A stretch of DNA of 64,000 bases from an uncultured Sulfitobacter sp. (GTDB taxonomy: Bacteria; Pseudomonadota; Alphaproteobacteria; Rhodobacterales; Rhodobacteraceae), in contig CANMXJ010000009.1 in the NCBI GenBank assembly GCA_947501805.1, positions 72,330 to 136,329 on the forward strand, in the 5' to 3' direction. The notes below the pieces were generated by a model. It was not told the origin of the DNA. It was given only the letters and a program-made list of their open reading frames with translations, and made no database searches. Each line of letters starts with the position of its first letter. Position 1 is the first letter of the stretch. The position numbers and the translations under genes are program-made. Shown piece by piece: positions 62,196 through 64,000 of the stretch.

Positions 62196-62227
62196 CAAAA
62201 AGCCCGCCATAATAGGCGGGCTTTCTT
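62196..62227. terminator. Bidirectional terminator between ald and mscL
   Basis: A perfect stem AGCCCGCC, loop ATAATA, GGCGGGCT (62201-62222). On the plus strand TTCTTCG follows; on the minus strand TTTTTGTTG follows, so it can end both convergent units, more strongly mscL. Confidence 0.9.
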
Positions 62228-62252
62228 CGTTAGGTCGACTATCGCAGCCGTC

Positions 62253-62687
62253 TTAGCCTGATTTGGCAAGGCTATCGCGGATTTCCAGCAAGACATCCAA
62301 CTCGGACGGACCTGAATCCACTTCCGGTGCCACATCATCTGGCTTCTCTGCTGCTTCTTTGACACGGTTCACCATCTTGACCAGCATGAACACCACAAAG
62401 GCAATAATCAGAAAGTTGATAACTGCCATAATAAACGCACCATAGGCAAAGATCGAGGCACCCGCTTCGCGCGCTGCCTCAAGTGACGCACCTGCAGGCA
62501 CTTCGCCCCCCAGAACGGCATAATTGTTGGTGAAATCAACACCGCCCGAAACCAAACCGATGATCGGGTTGATCAGATCAGCAACAAGCGATGTCACAAT
62601 CGCGGTGAATGCCGCACCGATGATGATACCGACGGCCATGTCCATGACATTGCCTTTGGCGATAAAGTCTTTGAATTCTTGAATCAT
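62253..62687 (-). CDS. mscL: Large-conductance mechanosensitive channel MscL
   Basis: Predicted 144 aa, the usual length. It opens under membrane tension to release solutes during osmotic downshock. The N-terminal helix and TM1 read [26 protein letters not shown] with the pore lining, and TM2 is [26 protein letters not shown] lies close to the ATG at 62687. A homopentamer in the inner membrane. Confidence 0.95.
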   Translation of the reverse strand: MIQEFKDFIAKGNVMDMAVGIIIGAAFTAIVTSLVADLINPIIGLVSGGVDFTNNYAVLGGEVPAGASLEAAREAGASIFAYGAFIMAVINFLIIAFVVFMLVKMVNRVKEAAEKPDDVAPEVDSGPSELDVLLEIRDSLAKSG

Positions 62688-62834
62688 TACGTGTCCCTTT
62701 GTTTTACGTACGACCACTGTTTGTCCAGTCGGTTCGTAGATGCACAATTGTTAACACATCTGCGCACTCCGTGAAGGCTGTTATTGGGGGGAAAATTGCC
62801 TAAGTGTTGTCCAAACCCGCACAAGGAGCACAAG

Positions 62835-63533
62835 ATGTCCGATTTTTCCGCATTTCCAATCACCCGGAAATGGCCACCGCAAAACCCTGAACTGCTACAG
62901 CTTTACTCTTTCCCCACACCCAATGGCGTGAAGGTTTCCATCGCACTGGAGGAAATGGAGATTCCTTATGAAGCGCATTTGGTTACGCTTGCTGATGCAG
63001 ATGTAAAAAGCGCCGAATTTCTATCCCTGAATCCGAACAACAAGATTCCGGCTATCATTGATCCGCATGGCCCCGAAGGCACCCCCATCGGTCTGTTCGA
63101 ATCCGGCGCGATCCTGCTGTATCTGGCAGATAAATCCGGCAAACTGATCGGCGGGTCCGCAACGGAACGCGCCAGAATTACGCAGTGGCTGATGTTTCAA
63201 ATGGGAGGTCTGGGGCCGATGCTGGGACAGCTCGGCTTCTTTTACAAATTCGCCGGATCGGAGTGGGAAGACAAACGCCCCCAAGAACGCTACGTCGCAG
63301 AAGCGAAACGTCTTTTGGCCGTGCTCGACCTTGAACTGGCTGGCAAAGACTGGATCGCGGGCAGCTATTCCATTGCGGATATTGCCATTGCCCCATGGCT
63401 TAGGGCGCTGGATTTCTATGGCGCAAAGGAAATATTGGGCTGGGATGAGCACAAAAACCTTGTGGGCTACCTTGAACGGTTCGTGGATCGCCCTGCAGTA
63501 CAAAATGGCCTGATCACCCCACCCCGTGCGTGA
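62835..63533 (+). CDS. Glutathione S-transferase, YfcG/nu-class-like
   Basis: Predicted 232 aa. Thioredoxin-fold N-domain: LLQLYSFPTPNGVKVSIALEEMEIPYEA (Thr/Asn in the activation site), PNNKIPAIID with the cis-Pro, and ESGAILLYLADK. The all-helical C-domain follows (AGSYSIADIAIAPWL, the N-capping/staple motif). It resembles the YfcG/YghU group with disulfide reductase activity rather than maleylacetoacetate isomerase. ACAAGGAGC precedes the ATG. Confidence 0.87.
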   Translation: MSDFSAFPITRKWPPQNPELLQLYSFPTPNGVKVSIALEEMEIPYEAHLVTLADADVKSAEFLSLNPNNKIPAIIDPHGPEGTPIGLFESGAILLYLADKSGKLIGGSATERARITQWLMFQMGGLGPMLGQLGFFYKFAGSEWEDKRPQERYVAEAKRLLAVLDLELAGKDWIAGSYSIADIAIAPWLRALDFYGAKEILGWDEHKNLVGYLERFVDRPAVQNGLITPPRA

Positions 63534-63541
63534 AGAAGCAG

Positions 63542-63565
63542 AAGTCGGGCATACCAGCCCGACTT
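63542..63565. terminator. Weak hairpin between GST and ytoQ genes
   Basis: Stem AAGTCGGGC, loop ATACCA, GCCCGACTT between the convergent genes. No T run follows on either strand, so termination strength is uncertain. Confidence 0.5.
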
Positions 63566-63572
63566 GGCCACC

Positions 63573-64000
63573 CTATGCAGGCAGCGTTCCGGTCAGAACA
63601 TAGCGCAAGATCTGCACAACTTGCGCTGGCTCCGACGCAACAGCCAACGCCGCAGCATCGACTTCTTTCAATGCATGCTGATGGTCCGGACCATGCAAAA
63701 CAATCAACGACTTACCCAGCGCCGCCGCATACCCCGCATCAAATGCAGCGTTCCATTGTTTGTACTGATCACCAAACCGCACCACGACTATATCCGCATC
63801 CTCAATTCCCTTTCGGGTGCGGATTGCATTCATCTGGGCACCTTTGCGATCGTGCCAAAACTTGTCAGGCTCCGCGCCAAGGATGCGCACACCGCAATCA
63901 TCGCTGGCCGCATGATCGGTTACGGGACTGTTAAACGACACGTCCAAACCTTCTGAACCGTTCACAATCTGTTCACGCCAATCGGTATGAATTTCGCCTG
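63573..64000 (-). CDS. ytoQ: YtoQ-family protein (N-terminal part cut by the window end)
   Basis: The visible 142 codons, reading from the right edge, start GEIHTDWREQIVNGSE and continue to FNSPVTDHAASDDCGVRILG, IVVVRFGDQYKQWNAAFDAGYAAALGKSLI and a final helix. This matches YtoQ, a family related to nucleoside 2-deoxyribosyltransferase folds; no function is assigned with certainty. Probably only some dozen residues of the N-terminus are missing. Confidence 0.85.
   Translation of the reverse strand, partial: GEIHTDWREQIVNGSEGLDVSFNSPVTDHAASDDCGVRILGAEPDKFWHDRKGAQMNAIRTRKGIEDADIVVVRFGDQYKQWNAAFDAGYAAALGKSLIVLHGPDHQHALKEVDAAALAVASEPAQVVQILRYVLTGTLPA

Overview
The window looks like a chromosomal segment of a marine alphaproteobacterium of the Roseobacter group (Rhodobacteraceae). 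This rests on the gene set: MipZ, a DUF1013/TrcR-type cell-cycle regulator, COQ9, a VPLPA-type CTERM protein, a TRAP transporter, a BoxR-controlled benzoyl-CoA (box) cluster and the bioMNY biotin ECF transporter. Genes are tightly packed with many ATGA or TAATG start/stop overlaps. I see no prophage, insertion sequence transposase, CRISPR array or rRNA. Assignments come from reading protein motifs; no database search was run.

Layout: 1-2.4 kb holds the edge of an AT-rich LysM gene and two coupled secreted proteins, one a rhodanese carrying about 12 copies of a Gly/Phe/Gln/Ser nonapeptide. 2.8-6.1 kb holds hemN, mipZ and a DMT exporter. 6.1-10.7 kb is a homogentisate (tyrosine/phenylalanine) catabolic cluster: a MarR regulator divergent from hmgA, a 45-aa membrane peptide, fahA, a metallo-beta-lactamase-fold protein with a degraded metal motif, and a small membrane protein. 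An orphan Tat-exported peptide-type binding protein follows.

12.9-25.4 kb is a complete-looking aerobic benzoate cluster on the minus strand: TRAP transporter dctPQM, benzoate-CoA ligase, alpha/beta hydrolase and DUF309 protein, boxC, boxB, a 56-aa single-cluster ferredoxin-like protein, boxA, a hotdog thioesterase, boxR and a C-terminal-only 3-hydroxyacyl-CoA dehydrogenase-like protein. Its three units (dctP, bclA, boxC) are each preceded by TGCA repeats spaced 10-11 bp apart with a TGCA-N6-TGCA core, a likely BoxR regulon. No boxD aldehyde dehydrogenase is present.

25.7-41.7 kb carries tRNA-Met, a PAP2 protein, a SDR lacking its catalytic lysine, an RsmC-like methyltransferase, clpS, a D,D-carboxypeptidase with a SPOR domain, a LysR/isochorismatase pair, the yejABEF microcin C/oligopeptide importer, a membrane-anchored cytochrome c and prephenate dehydratase. 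41.8-52.2 kb has a VPLPA-CTERM protein, nudC, the SRP RNA, a zinc peptidase, dnaX-ybaB-recR, an ornithine-decarboxylase-like enzyme, trcR and RNase T2. A perfect 30-bp inverted repeat around 118 bp (52236-52413) sits between two convergent genes. 52.5-64 kb has a quinone reductase, an adenylate-forming ligase coupled to a catalytically altered thiolase, bioMNY, COQ9, an isocitrate-lyase-superfamily enzyme, Lrp/alanine dehydrogenase, mscL, a GST and a truncated YtoQ gene.

Most unusual observations: the phased TGCA operators, the half-ferredoxin in the box operon, the 30-bp inverted-repeat element, the ligase/defective-thiolase pair next to bioMNY, the secreted tandem-repeat rhodanese, and five convergent gene pairs whose stop codons share a CTAG, TTAA or CTAA tetranucleotide.
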